NCBI GenBank assembly: GCA_007693875.1
Contig: RECT01000163.1
Span: 1-13,947, forward strand
Direction: 5' to 3'
Length of the DNA: 13,947 bases
DNA from: Spirulina sp. DLM2.Bin59
Lineage (GTDB): Bacteria; Cyanobacteriota; Cyanobacteriia; Cyanobacteriales; Spirulinaceae
Numbering within the stretch: the stretch's first letter is position 1; each line of letters begins with the position of its first letter. Of the stretch, positions 1 to 6,461 are shown piece by piece. A program made the translations under genes and the position numbers. The notes under the pieces are model-generated. The model was given only the letters and a program-made list of their open reading frames with translations, searched no databases and had not been told where the DNA came from.

Positions 1-642
1 ATCATGGGTGACAAAAATCATACTCATCCCCAAGTCCCGCTGAAGCTGTCGCAGCAACAGCAGGACTTGGATTTGGACTGTGGCATCGAGGGCCGTGGTG
101 GGTTCATCCGCCAGTAACACCTTGGGGCGACAGGAGAGGGCGAGGGCAATCATCGCCCGTTGGCGCATGCCGCCGCTCATTTCGTGGGGGTAGGCATCGA
201 GGCGTTTGCGGGGGGAGGGGATTTGCACACATTCCATCATTTCCAAGGCGCGATCGCGCCCCGCCTGATAACTACACCCCTCATGGCGCACCACCACCTC
301 GGCAATTTGATCCCCCACCGTAAACACCGGATCAAAGGCCAGCATCGGTTCTTGAAACACCATGGCGATTTCCTTACCCCGCAGATCCGCCAAGGCCCTC
401 CGTCCCAAGGCGAGGACATCTTGCCCCGCCACGGTAATTTGGCCGGCGATCGCCGTTTTATGGGGAGGATGGAGCCGCATGAGGGACTTCATCGTTACAC
501 TTTTACCGCTGCCGGATTCCCCAATTAGGGCGAGGGTCTTACCCTCCGCCAGGTCTAAATTCACTCCAGAGACGGCATAAACCGAGCCTTCTGACGTTTT
601 AAATGTGACCGATAGATCGCGAACCTCAACAATATTAGTCAT
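1..642 (-). CDS. Peptide/nickel-type ABC importer ATP-binding protein (DppD/OppD-like), 3' end cut by window edge
   Basis: ATPase subunit that would power uptake by the family 5 importer encoded upstream, on the cytoplasmic face of the inner membrane. Translating from the ATG at 642 gives 214 uninterrupted codons to base 1. Visible motifs: Walker A GESGSGKSV (residues 41-49), Q-loop glutamine 97 in MVFQEPM, signature MSGGM (155-159), Walker B VLLADEP (175-181, catalytic Glu180), D-loop TTALD, and the switch histidine of FVTHD (213) just before the edge. The missing part should be the rest of the nucleotide-binding domain and the C-terminal oligopeptide-transporter region, roughly 100 residues by family length. 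The signature is MSGGM rather than LSGGQ, which is usual in the DppD branch. It lies 57 bp downstream of the DppF-like gene. Substrate is not deducible from this subunit. Confidence 0.93.
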   Translation of the reverse strand, partial: MTNIVEVRDLSVTFKTSEGSVYAVSGVNLDLAEGKTLALIGESGSGKSVTMKSLMRLHPPHKTAIAGQITVAGQDVLALGRRALADLRGKEIAMVFQEPMLAFDPVFTVGDQIAEVVVRHEGCSYQAGRDRALEMMECVQIPSPRKRLDAYPHEMSGGMRQRAMIALALSCRPKVLLADEPTTALDATVQIQVLLLLRQLQRDLGMSMIFVTHD

Positions 643-699
643 GAGCTTGAGCGGTGAAAAAACAGGGGTAGGGGGGGCAAAATCGTCAATCCTTCGCCC

Positions 700-1731
700 C
701 TAGGGGGTGGTGGGGGTTGCCGTCGGGGCCGCCAGGGGACGCGGTTCAGAATAACCAGAACCCTCAATGCGCATATGGCAAGCAACATGACGACCTGCCC
801 CCAGATCCGTCAAGGGCGGCATCTTTTCACCACAGACCGCTTCCGCATAGGGGCAACGGGGATGGAAGCGGCAGCCGCTGGGGGGAGAAATGGGGTTAGG
901 GGGATCCCCTTCGAGGGGGGCGTGGGTTTTGCGGTCTTCGGGATGGAGGGCCGGCAATGCGGAAAGGAGGGCGGCGGTGTAGGGATGGGCGGGATTGGCA
1001 TAGAGGCTATGGGCGGGCCCCGATTCCACCACCTGGCCCAAATACATCACAATCACCGTATCGCTGACATACTGCACGACGTTGAGATCGTGGGAAATGA
1101 AGAGATAGGTGAGGCCGTAGTCGGCTTTGAGATCCGCCAAGAGGTTGAGCACCTGGGCTTGAACGGATTTATCGAGGGCCGATACCGCCTCATCAAGGAT
1201 GACAATTTCCGGGTCAATGGCCAGGGCACGGGCAATATTCACCCGTTGCCGTTGCCCCCCCGAGAGTTCATGGGGATAGCGGCGGATGAAGTTGTCCGGG
1301 GCGAGGCCGACGCGATCGAGGAGATCCCTGGCTTTGGCCCGGGCTGCGCTTTCGCTCACCCCATGGATTTTCGGCCCAAAGGCGATGCTCTCCTCAATGG
1401 TGAGCCGGGCATTGAGGGAGGCGTAGGAATCTTGGAACACCATTTGCATCCGCTTCCGTAGCTCACGGATGGGCTTGCGATCGCGCCCTTTCCCGTAGGT
1501 TTCCCCATCCAAGGTAATCCGCCCCGCATCGGGGGAAATTAAATCCATTAACAGGCGGGCGGTGGTGGACTTACCGCAGCCGGATTCCCCAACAATCCCC
1601 AGGGTTTTGCCCCGCTCCGCTGCAAAAGAAACCTGTTCCACCGCCTTAACCACCTGTTTCGGCCGCCCCAAGAGGTTTTTGCCAATGGGGAAATATTTTT
1701 GCAGACCTTCGACCTCAAGAAAATGAGCCAT
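700..1731 (-). CDS. Peptide/nickel-type ABC importer ATP-binding protein (DppF/OppF-like)
   Basis: Second ATPase of the importer, expected to pair with the DppD-like subunit to energise the two permeases. The protein is 343 aa, normal for the family. Motifs: Walker A GESGCGKST (48-56), Q-loop Gln100 in MVFQDSYASLN, signature LSGGQ (156-160), Walker B IVILDE (176-181) followed by AVSALD, and switch His214 in FISHD. The C-terminal region carries CRFHPRCPYA (287-296), the hallmark of the oligopeptide-transporter C-terminal domain, and ends in a low-complexity Pro/Thr/Ala tail. The start ATG at 1731 puts the conserved LEVEGLQKYFPI stretch at the N-terminus. It follows the DppC-like gene by about 30 bp, supporting one transcript. 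In the usual arrangement the D-type gene precedes the F-type gene; here F comes first. Confidence 0.95.
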   Translation of the reverse strand: MAHFLEVEGLQKYFPIGKNLLGRPKQVVKAVEQVSFAAERGKTLGIVGESGCGKSTTARLLMDLISPDAGRITLDGETYGKGRDRKPIRELRKRMQMVFQDSYASLNARLTIEESIAFGPKIHGVSESAARAKARDLLDRVGLAPDNFIRRYPHELSGGQRQRVNIARALAIDPEIVILDEAVSALDKSVQAQVLNLLADLKADYGLTYLFISHDLNVVQYVSDTVIVMYLGQVVESGPAHSLYANPAHPYTAALLSALPALHPEDRKTHAPLEGDPPNPISPPSGCRFHPRCPYAEAVCGEKMPPLTDLGAGRHVACHMRIEGSGYSEPRPLAAPTATPTTP

Positions 1732-1760
1732 GATTGTTTGTCCTCTTGGTTAACGTAGCC

Positions 1761-2669
1761 CTACCGTTTTAAATCCATCGCCCCCCGCAACCCATCGGAG
1801 AGGAGGTTAAAACAAAGGGAGGTGATAAAAATCATCAACCCCGGCAACACCGAAACCCAGGGCTGGACATAGATCGACTGTCGCAAGGTATTGAGCATCA
1901 AGCCCCATTCTGGCGTAGGCGGCTTCACCCCCAACCCTAAAAAACTCAACCCCGCCGCCAAAATCATGCACACCGACACCAAACTGGTGGCATAGATAAA
2001 CACCGTGCCCATGACGTTATTGACCACATGAATGCGAATAATCGTCACGGAATGAGCGCCGGAAGCCCGGGCCGCATCGACAAAATCCAGCATCCTGACC
2101 CGGGTGGTGACGCTTTCGGCAACGCGGGCAATGGGGGGAATAAAGACGAGGGTGAGGGCTAGCATCGAGTTACCTAGGCCCGGGCCTAGGGCCCCGGAAA
2201 TGGCGATCGCCAACAGCACTGCCGGAAAGGCAAAAAAGACATCCGTCGTCCGCATCACCACCGTGTTCACCCAACCCCCGAAAAACCCCGCCATCAGGCC
2301 CAAACTCGTCCCAATCACAAAGGCAATCACCACGGGCAAAATCCCCATCACCAAGCTCATGCGACCGCCATACATCAGCCGCGTCAGCATATCCCGGCCC
2401 AACTCATCGGTACCGAGGATATACCCGGCACTGCCAATGGGTAAGAGTCGATTCACCATCGTGCTTTCCGCCGGACTGTGGGGGGCCAGCAGGGGCGCAA
2501 ACACCGCAATCAACACCAACCCCACCAGGACAGTGGCACAGACGATGGACAGGGGATCCCGCCGCAAACTGCGCCAGACTGTGGCCCAATAGCCGCGAGA
2601 TTGGGTGGCCAGTTTGCCCCCATCAGCACTTTTGGGGGGAGTGGGTGAAGGAGATTTGACATTTTGCAT
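1761..2669 (-). CDS. Peptide/nickel-type ABC importer permease (DppC/OppC-like)
   Basis: Inner-membrane permease that should form a heterodimer with the DppB-like protein. The frame is open from a GTG at 2693 (310 aa). I prefer the ATG at 2669 (302 aa) because GAGGA lies 10 nt before it, while the GTG has no Shine-Dalgarno-like sequence. In 302-aa numbering: a polar N-terminus, TM1 about 39-62, then the DppC hallmark LGTDELGRD (85-93), five further hydrophobic segments (about 105-129, 144-162, 168-184, 223-247, 272-294), and the EAA coupling loop with AARASGAHSVTIIRIH (about 199-214) that contacts the ATPases. The C-terminus LLSDGLRGAMDLKR is typical of the family. It follows the DppB-like gene closely (15 bp if the GTG were used, 39 bp from the ATG). 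Confidence 0.94.
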   Translation of the reverse strand: MQNVKSPSPTPPKSADGGKLATQSRGYWATVWRSLRRDPLSIVCATVLVGLVLIAVFAPLLAPHSPAESTMVNRLLPIGSAGYILGTDELGRDMLTRLMYGGRMSLVMGILPVVIAFVIGTSLGLMAGFFGGWVNTVVMRTTDVFFAFPAVLLAIAISGALGPGLGNSMLALTLVFIPPIARVAESVTTRVRMLDFVDAARASGAHSVTIIRIHVVNNVMGTVFIYATSLVSVCMILAAGLSFLGLGVKPPTPEWGLMLNTLRQSIYVQPWVSVLPGLMIFITSLCFNLLSDGLRGAMDLKR

Positions 2670-2708
2670 AGGGTCAACGTCCTCAAAAGTCACAACGATG
2701 ATGGGGAA

Positions 2709-3644
2709 TTAACTGCGGCGAATGCGGGGATCAAACAGGGTTTGCAACACATCCACCAAGAGGTTCAGGGCCACAAAAAACATCGAGAGGGTGAGAATAA
2801 TTCCCTGGAGGAGGGGAATATCCCGCTGAAAAATGGCCCCATTGAGGAGATAGCCGGTGCCGGGCCAGGAAAATACCGTTTCCACCAGGATCGATCCCCC
2901 CAACAGGTAGCCAAACTGTAGCCCCATCACCGCCAACACCGAAGGGGCGGCATTTTTAGCCACATGTTTAGCAATGCTGACAGTACTCAAACCCCGCGCC
3001 CGCAGGGAGGTGACAAACTCCGATCCCAGCAATTCCGAAACCGTCGATCGCACCGTGCGGGTGACAATCCCCATAGGGATAAAACTCATCGTCACCGCTG
3101 GGAGAATTAAATAGGGCAACCGCTCTCCAAAGGAGCCGGATCCCCCCCCCAAGGAGGGCAACCAATCCAACTGCACTGAAAAGATAATCACCAACAACAG
3201 CCCCAGCCAATAATGGGGAACCGACACGCCAAAGAGGGCAATACCGGTGACGAGGCGATCGCTCCACCGGCCCTGTAAAAAAGCCGCCACCGTCCCAAAC
3301 AACGTGCCAAACAGGAAGCCCAACAAAGCCGCCGCCAAGGCGAGAGTAAACGTACTGCCCAAAGCTCGGCTAATTTCCCCCGCCACCGGCCGCCCCGTGG
3401 CCACGGAAACCCCCAAATCCCCTTGGATGGCCCGCCCTAACCAGGAAAAGAACTGCACCGGCAAGGGGCGATCCATGCCATAGGCCTGCACAATCCGCTC
3501 CACCACTTCAGCGGGGGCATCCGCCGGAATCACTGCTGAGAGGGGATCTCCCGGTGCTAAATGCACCAGGGAAAAGCACACCACCGCCACCGCTAGGGCA
3601 ATGGGGACGGTGTAGACAATGCGACGGCAAATGTATAAAAACAT
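2709..3644 (-). CDS. Peptide/nickel-type ABC importer permease (DppB/OppB-like)
   Basis: Inner-membrane permease, 311 aa, partner of the DppC-like protein. Family hallmarks in order: N-terminal RRIVYTVPIALAVAVVCFSL membrane segment, LAPGDP (29-34), YGMDRPLPVQ (55-64), GDLGVS (75-80), SVPHYWLGLLL (141-151), the EAA loop around SLRARGLSTVSIAKHVAKN (213-231), VETVFSWPGTGYLL (254-267), and C-terminal DPRIRRS. Around six transmembrane segments are expected. The ATG at 3644 is preceded by AAGAG, a plausible ribosome-binding site. It sits 69 bp downstream of the binding-protein gene, matching the normal order of substrate-binding protein then B then C. Confidence 0.95.
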   Translation of the reverse strand: MFLYICRRIVYTVPIALAVAVVCFSLVHLAPGDPLSAVIPADAPAEVVERIVQAYGMDRPLPVQFFSWLGRAIQGDLGVSVATGRPVAGEISRALGSTFTLALAAALLGFLFGTLFGTVAAFLQGRWSDRLVTGIALFGVSVPHYWLGLLLVIIFSVQLDWLPSLGGGSGSFGERLPYLILPAVTMSFIPMGIVTRTVRSTVSELLGSEFVTSLRARGLSTVSIAKHVAKNAAPSVLAVMGLQFGYLLGGSILVETVFSWPGTGYLLNGAIFQRDIPLLQGIILTLSMFFVALNLLVDVLQTLFDPRIRRS

Positions 3645-3713
3645 GGCGGCTCTTGGGTCAGGGTGAATCGATTAGCAGGTGAGGGGGGTTGGCCAGGGGC
3701 CAACCCCAAACTC

Positions 3714-5405
3714 CTAATTGAGGTAAACCGGCGTAATATCCTGGAACCAACTTTTCGCCTGGACAAAACCGCCCACCTCGCTACGCATCGCCCGCGGCCC
3801 CACATCATGGGCCACGAACAGGAAGGGGGCATCCTCCACTAGGGTTTCATGGAGCCGTTGATAGACCGCCAGATTGGCCTCCGGATCAAAGGTTTCCTGA
3901 AGTTCCTCAATTAACGCATCCACCTCCGGATTGCTGTACAGCCCCCAGTTGAGGGAGTTGGGGGGAGCACTGTCGGTATAGACGAACCGCACCATCGCCG
4001 CAAAGGGGTCATGGGTGGCAAAGGTGATATTCGTGGCATGAGCACCGCGAGAATCGGGATGCTCTGCCCCTTGCCGCCAGTTATCAAAGAGGGTTTCCCA
4101 CACCAACACCTCGAAATCAACGTTAATCCCCACCGCCGCTAATTGCTGTTGGATTAACTCATTCATTGGCTGGGGCTGCATTTGTCCCGACCCTGAGGTG
4201 GAAATCAAGACCTTCACATCAAGGGGATTATCGGGGCCATAGCCAGCATCTGCCAACAATGCCAACGCCTCATCGGGGTCGTAGCGCACCTCAAAGGCGG
4301 GATTACCGAAGGCCGGATCATCGGGAAGCAAGATCCCCTGAGCGGGAATCATATTCCCCCCCAAGAGGGCTTGGATTTCCTCGCGGTTGATGGCGAGGTT
4401 GGCCGCTTGGCGCACCCGTTTATCGAGCCAGGGGGAGCCTTCCGCAAAACTAAATTGCCAGGGCCAGAGGTGGGGATAGCCATTGCTGGTGATCTGAAAG
4501 CCGCGACCCTCAAGCATGGCTAACGTATCCGCTGGGGGGGCTTCAATCCAATCCACCTGTCCCGATAACAGGGCATTGGCGCGGGTTGTACCTTCGGGGA
4601 TGGGGATCAGTTCAATGCGATCGGCCTTGGCCATGCGGTTTTCATCCCAATAGTTGGGGTTGGGAACTAGCACCGCCCGCTCCCGGGGCACGAGTTCCTC
4701 CAACATAAATGGGCCTGTACCAGAGGGATCTATTTCAAAGGCTGTCCAATCTTCTCCGAGGGCCTCATAGTGGGCGGGACTGGAGAAGAACATGAAGGGC
4801 AGTTGGTTGATCAGCAGTGAAGATGGGGTTTTGGTGGTGATTTCAACGGTGTAGTCGTCAACTTTGCGAATACTTTCGTAGACCGGCAACCGAGCAATGA
4901 CTTGAGCCGATTGGCGGGCATCATACTGGGGCGCATTTTCATCAAAGATTTTTTCAAAGTTGAACACCACCGCATCGGCGTTGAAGTCGGAACCGTCGTG
5001 GAACTTGACCCCTTCCCGCAGCTTAAATGTCCAGACGCGGGGATCGGCTTCGTCCACTGACCATTCTGTGGCCAATTGTGGTACGAGGGGAGCCGGTTGA
5101 TCACTAACGGATAAATCCCAGGTAACGAGGGCATCGTAGAGGGTCATGCCGGTGAACCGGACACCTTCAAACCCGGAGTTCGGTGCGCCGCTGGTGAAGG
5201 GAATATCGGAGGCGGTCATGCCAATGCGGACTGTGCCGCCGGAGCCACTATCGGGAGCACTGGGAGCAGAATCCGTCACTTCAGCGGCGGGCTGACAGGC
5301 GGTTAAAAGGGTGAGGGAGAGGGTGAACCCCAAGAGTATCCCTGAGGCAAACTTAATCCAGCGGCGACGGCTAATCACCGCCCGTATCCACGACGACAAC
5401 AACAT
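3714..5405 (-). CDS. Family 5 extracellular solute-binding lipoprotein (peptide/nickel-type)
   Basis: Captures the transported ligand outside the inner membrane and delivers it to the DppBC-like permease. The protein is 563 aa, normal for family 5. The N-terminus has basic residues (RRRWIK), a hydrophobic segment (about 19-36) and a lipobox LTAC with the lipidated cysteine at 37, so it is predicted to be a lipoprotein. Family features: an early LVTWDLSV...PQLATEWSV region, then WTFKLREGVKFHDGSDF followed by NADAVVFNFEK, the classic family 5 stretch. Ligand residues cannot be read from sequence alone: di/oligopeptide, glutathione, opine or metal chelate are all possible. The ATG at 5405 is preceded by AAGGA with 10 nt spacing. 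First gene of the apparent operon; its leader carries an inverted repeat covering this ribosome-binding site. Confidence 0.93.
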   Translation of the reverse strand: MLLSSWIRAVISRRRWIKFASGILLGFTLSLTLLTACQPAAEVTDSAPSAPDSGSGGTVRIGMTASDIPFTSGAPNSGFEGVRFTGMTLYDALVTWDLSVSDQPAPLVPQLATEWSVDEADPRVWTFKLREGVKFHDGSDFNADAVVFNFEKIFDENAPQYDARQSAQVIARLPVYESIRKVDDYTVEITTKTPSSLLINQLPFMFFSSPAHYEALGEDWTAFEIDPSGTGPFMLEELVPRERAVLVPNPNYWDENRMAKADRIELIPIPEGTTRANALLSGQVDWIEAPPADTLAMLEGRGFQITSNGYPHLWPWQFSFAEGSPWLDKRVRQAANLAINREEIQALLGGNMIPAQGILLPDDPAFGNPAFEVRYDPDEALALLADAGYGPDNPLDVKVLISTSGSGQMQPQPMNELIQQQLAAVGINVDFEVLVWETLFDNWRQGAEHPDSRGAHATNITFATHDPFAAMVRFVYTDSAPPNSLNWGLYSNPEVDALIEELQETFDPEANLAVYQRLHETLVEDAPFLFVAHDVGPRAMRSEVGGFVQAKSWFQDITPVYLN

Positions 5406-5409
5406 TCTT

Positions 5410-5451
5410 CACAATTCCTTGATGGTTTGGGTCTACGATCATGGAATTGTG
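5410..5451 (-). promoter_or_regulatory. Inverted repeat in operon leader overlapping the ribosome-binding site
   Basis: CACAATTCC and GGAATTGTG form perfect 9-bp arms (5410-5418 and 5443-5451) separated by 24 bases. On the minus-strand transcript the second arm, GGAATTGTG, contains the GGA of the AAGGA Shine-Dalgarno and ends 4 nt before the ATG at 5405. Folding would therefore hide the ribosome-binding site of the binding-protein gene. It could equally be an operator for a dimeric regulator. The repeat is seen directly; the function is inference. Confidence 0.45.
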
Positions 5452-5490
5452 GATTATTTTTTGTATAGATTAATACATCACCTCTGATTG
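5452..5490 (-). promoter_or_regulatory. AT-rich candidate promoter region of the ABC importer operon
   Basis: This is the AT-rich part of an otherwise GC-rich divergent spacer. On the minus strand it contains TATTAAT and TATACA, possible -10 elements just upstream of the leader inverted repeat. I see no convincing -35 box at the right distance, so the exact promoter is unassigned. Confidence 0.25.
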
Positions 5491-5491
5491 A

Positions 5492-5560
5492 GCGATCGCC
5501 TAGGGGAGGGGTTTGTGGCGATCGCCAAATTGACCCAGAGGGGAAACGGGGGGCGATCGC
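5492..5560. repeat. Cluster of three HIP1 palindromes (GCGATCGC)
   Basis: GCGATCGC occurs at 5492-5499, 5518-5525 and 5553-5560, three copies in 69 bp of the divergent spacer. The window average is roughly one per 700 bp. Other clear copies include about 250, 446, 1477, 2202, 3257, 6611, 6711, 7157, 7533, 7926, 8531, 10180, 11021, 11330, 11701, 12031 and 12764. HIP1 is a known hallmark of many cyanobacterial genomes. Confidence 0.9.
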
Positions 5561-5568
5561 CCTCCTAA

Positions 5569-5586
5569 AATGGGTCATACCCCATT
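5569..5586. promoter_or_regulatory. Short inverted repeat just upstream of the GDYXXLXY gene
   Basis: AATGGG and CCCATT form perfect 6-bp arms around a 6-base centre (TCATAC), ending 12 bp before the ATG at 5599. It may be a small 5' leader hairpin or an operator. The arms are short enough that chance is a real alternative. Confidence 0.25.
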
Positions 5587-5598
5587 CCCGCAATCCCA

Positions 5599-6216
5599 AT
5601 GACGACGACCTCAGAAACCACTACCCCCCCTTGGCGTTTTGCCGTCACGCTTTTGGCTCAATTTGCCCTGATTGTCGGTGTGCCAGCCCAAGCGATGATC
5701 ACTTATTTTGCGGGGGAGCCGGTGATTCTCCAAACCGCTCCTGTGGATCCCTACGATTTGTTACGGGGCTATTCCCAAACCCTCAATTATGAAATTTCTC
5801 AAGTCCCAACGCTGGAAAGTTTGCCCGGTTGGGCGGAGATCCAGGCAGAATTAGACACTGAAGGGCGGGATCCCTCTCGACCGTTGCTGATTTATGTGGT
5901 CTTGGGTAGTCCTGAAGCGGAGGCAAATCCAGGAATTCCCACCCCTTGGGAGCCGGTGGCGGTGGCGTTGAATCGGCCTCGCAATTTAGCGATCGACGAG
6001 GTGGCCTTAGCTGGGCAGTTGTACTATGGCCAAGTCATCTATGGCCTGGAGCGGTACTATATGCCGGAAGACCAAAAGGACGGCATTAATGATCATATTG
6101 CCGATATTAACCGCCGTTTTCCCACTAATCCGCCGATGGTGGTTGAGGTGCGGGTGCGGGGTAATCATGCGGTTCCGGCGACGTTGTGGGTGGGCGATCG
6201 GGCTTATCGTTTCTAA
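5599..6216 (+). CDS. GDYXXLXY domain protein, membrane-anchored
   Basis: A 205-aa protein of the GDYXXLXY family, whose biochemical function is not established. Residues 13-31 form one hydrophobic N-terminal segment, a signal anchor or signal peptide, with the rest predicted outside the cytoplasm. The family region is DPYDLLRGYSQTLNYEIS (50-67). The canonical GDYxxLxY core appears here as GYSQTLNY, so the GD-Y part is altered while L62, N63 and Y64 are kept. The C-terminus ending VGDRAYRF is typical. In many cyanobacteria I recall this gene lying next to a DUF2157 multi-pass membrane protein; none is present here. There is no clear Shine-Dalgarno before the ATG. It is transcribed divergently from the ABC importer. 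Confidence 0.82.
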   Translation: MTTTSETTTPPWRFAVTLLAQFALIVGVPAQAMITYFAGEPVILQTAPVDPYDLLRGYSQTLNYEISQVPTLESLPGWAEIQAELDTEGRDPSRPLLIYVVLGSPEAEANPGIPTPWEPVAVALNRPRNLAIDEVALAGQLYYGQVIYGLERYYMPEDQKDGINDHIADINRRFPTNPPMVVEVRVRGNHAVPATLWVGDRAYRF

Positions 6217-6242
6217 GCCCCTCAGATTTGAGGCCTAATCTG

Positions 6243-6272
6243 CGTGGGGGCGAAAAATTTTTCGTCCCTACG
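6243..6272. repeat. Long palindrome between the GDYXXLXY gene and speA
   Basis: A perfect 14-bp palindrome CGAAAAATTTTTCG (6251-6264) is extended on both sides by a CGTGGGGG / TCCCTACG match with two G-T wobbles, giving about 30 bp of dyad symmetry 27 bp after the stop codon of the upstream gene. It could act as a terminator for that gene. However, the AT core sits inside a G/C flank with no following T-run, and the form resembles dispersed cyanobacterial palindromic repeats. Confidence 0.5.
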
Positions 6273-6301
6273 GGTTGCGTTGTAGATCGTTCAGGGTCAG
6301 C

Positions 6302-6331
6302 GTTGAGGATGTTTCTGTTGAGGATTTTACT
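6302..6331. repeat. Two-copy 15-bp tandem repeat
   Basis: GTTGAGGATGTTTCT is followed directly by GTTGAGGATTTTACT, 13 of 15 bases identical. It lies in the leader region of speA, about 130 bp before its start codon. No function is evident; the remaining spacer (6217-6461) holds no convincing gene. Confidence 0.5.
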
Positions 6332-6461
6332 GGGGTTGCAACCATCAAACCTTCTGGGGTGTGTATGTTTGTATTATGCAATGGACTGAGATGCTTGGCA
6401 ATTTGCGGAAGGGGGGCGAGAATTTGGCACACTAGAGATCGAATTTTCGAGAAGATCGCCC

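Noticed and set aside
775..1461. Long open frame on the plus strand (about 228 codons) inside the DppF-like gene
   Set aside because: It is antisense to a gene with all ABC ATPase motifs. Its translation is rich in G, H and I with no domain, as expected of an antisense shadow in GC-rich DNA.
2104..2592. Plus-strand open frame of 162 codons opposite the DppC-like permease
   Set aside because: The translation is Thr/Pro/Arg-rich without family features, while the opposite strand encodes a clear permease.
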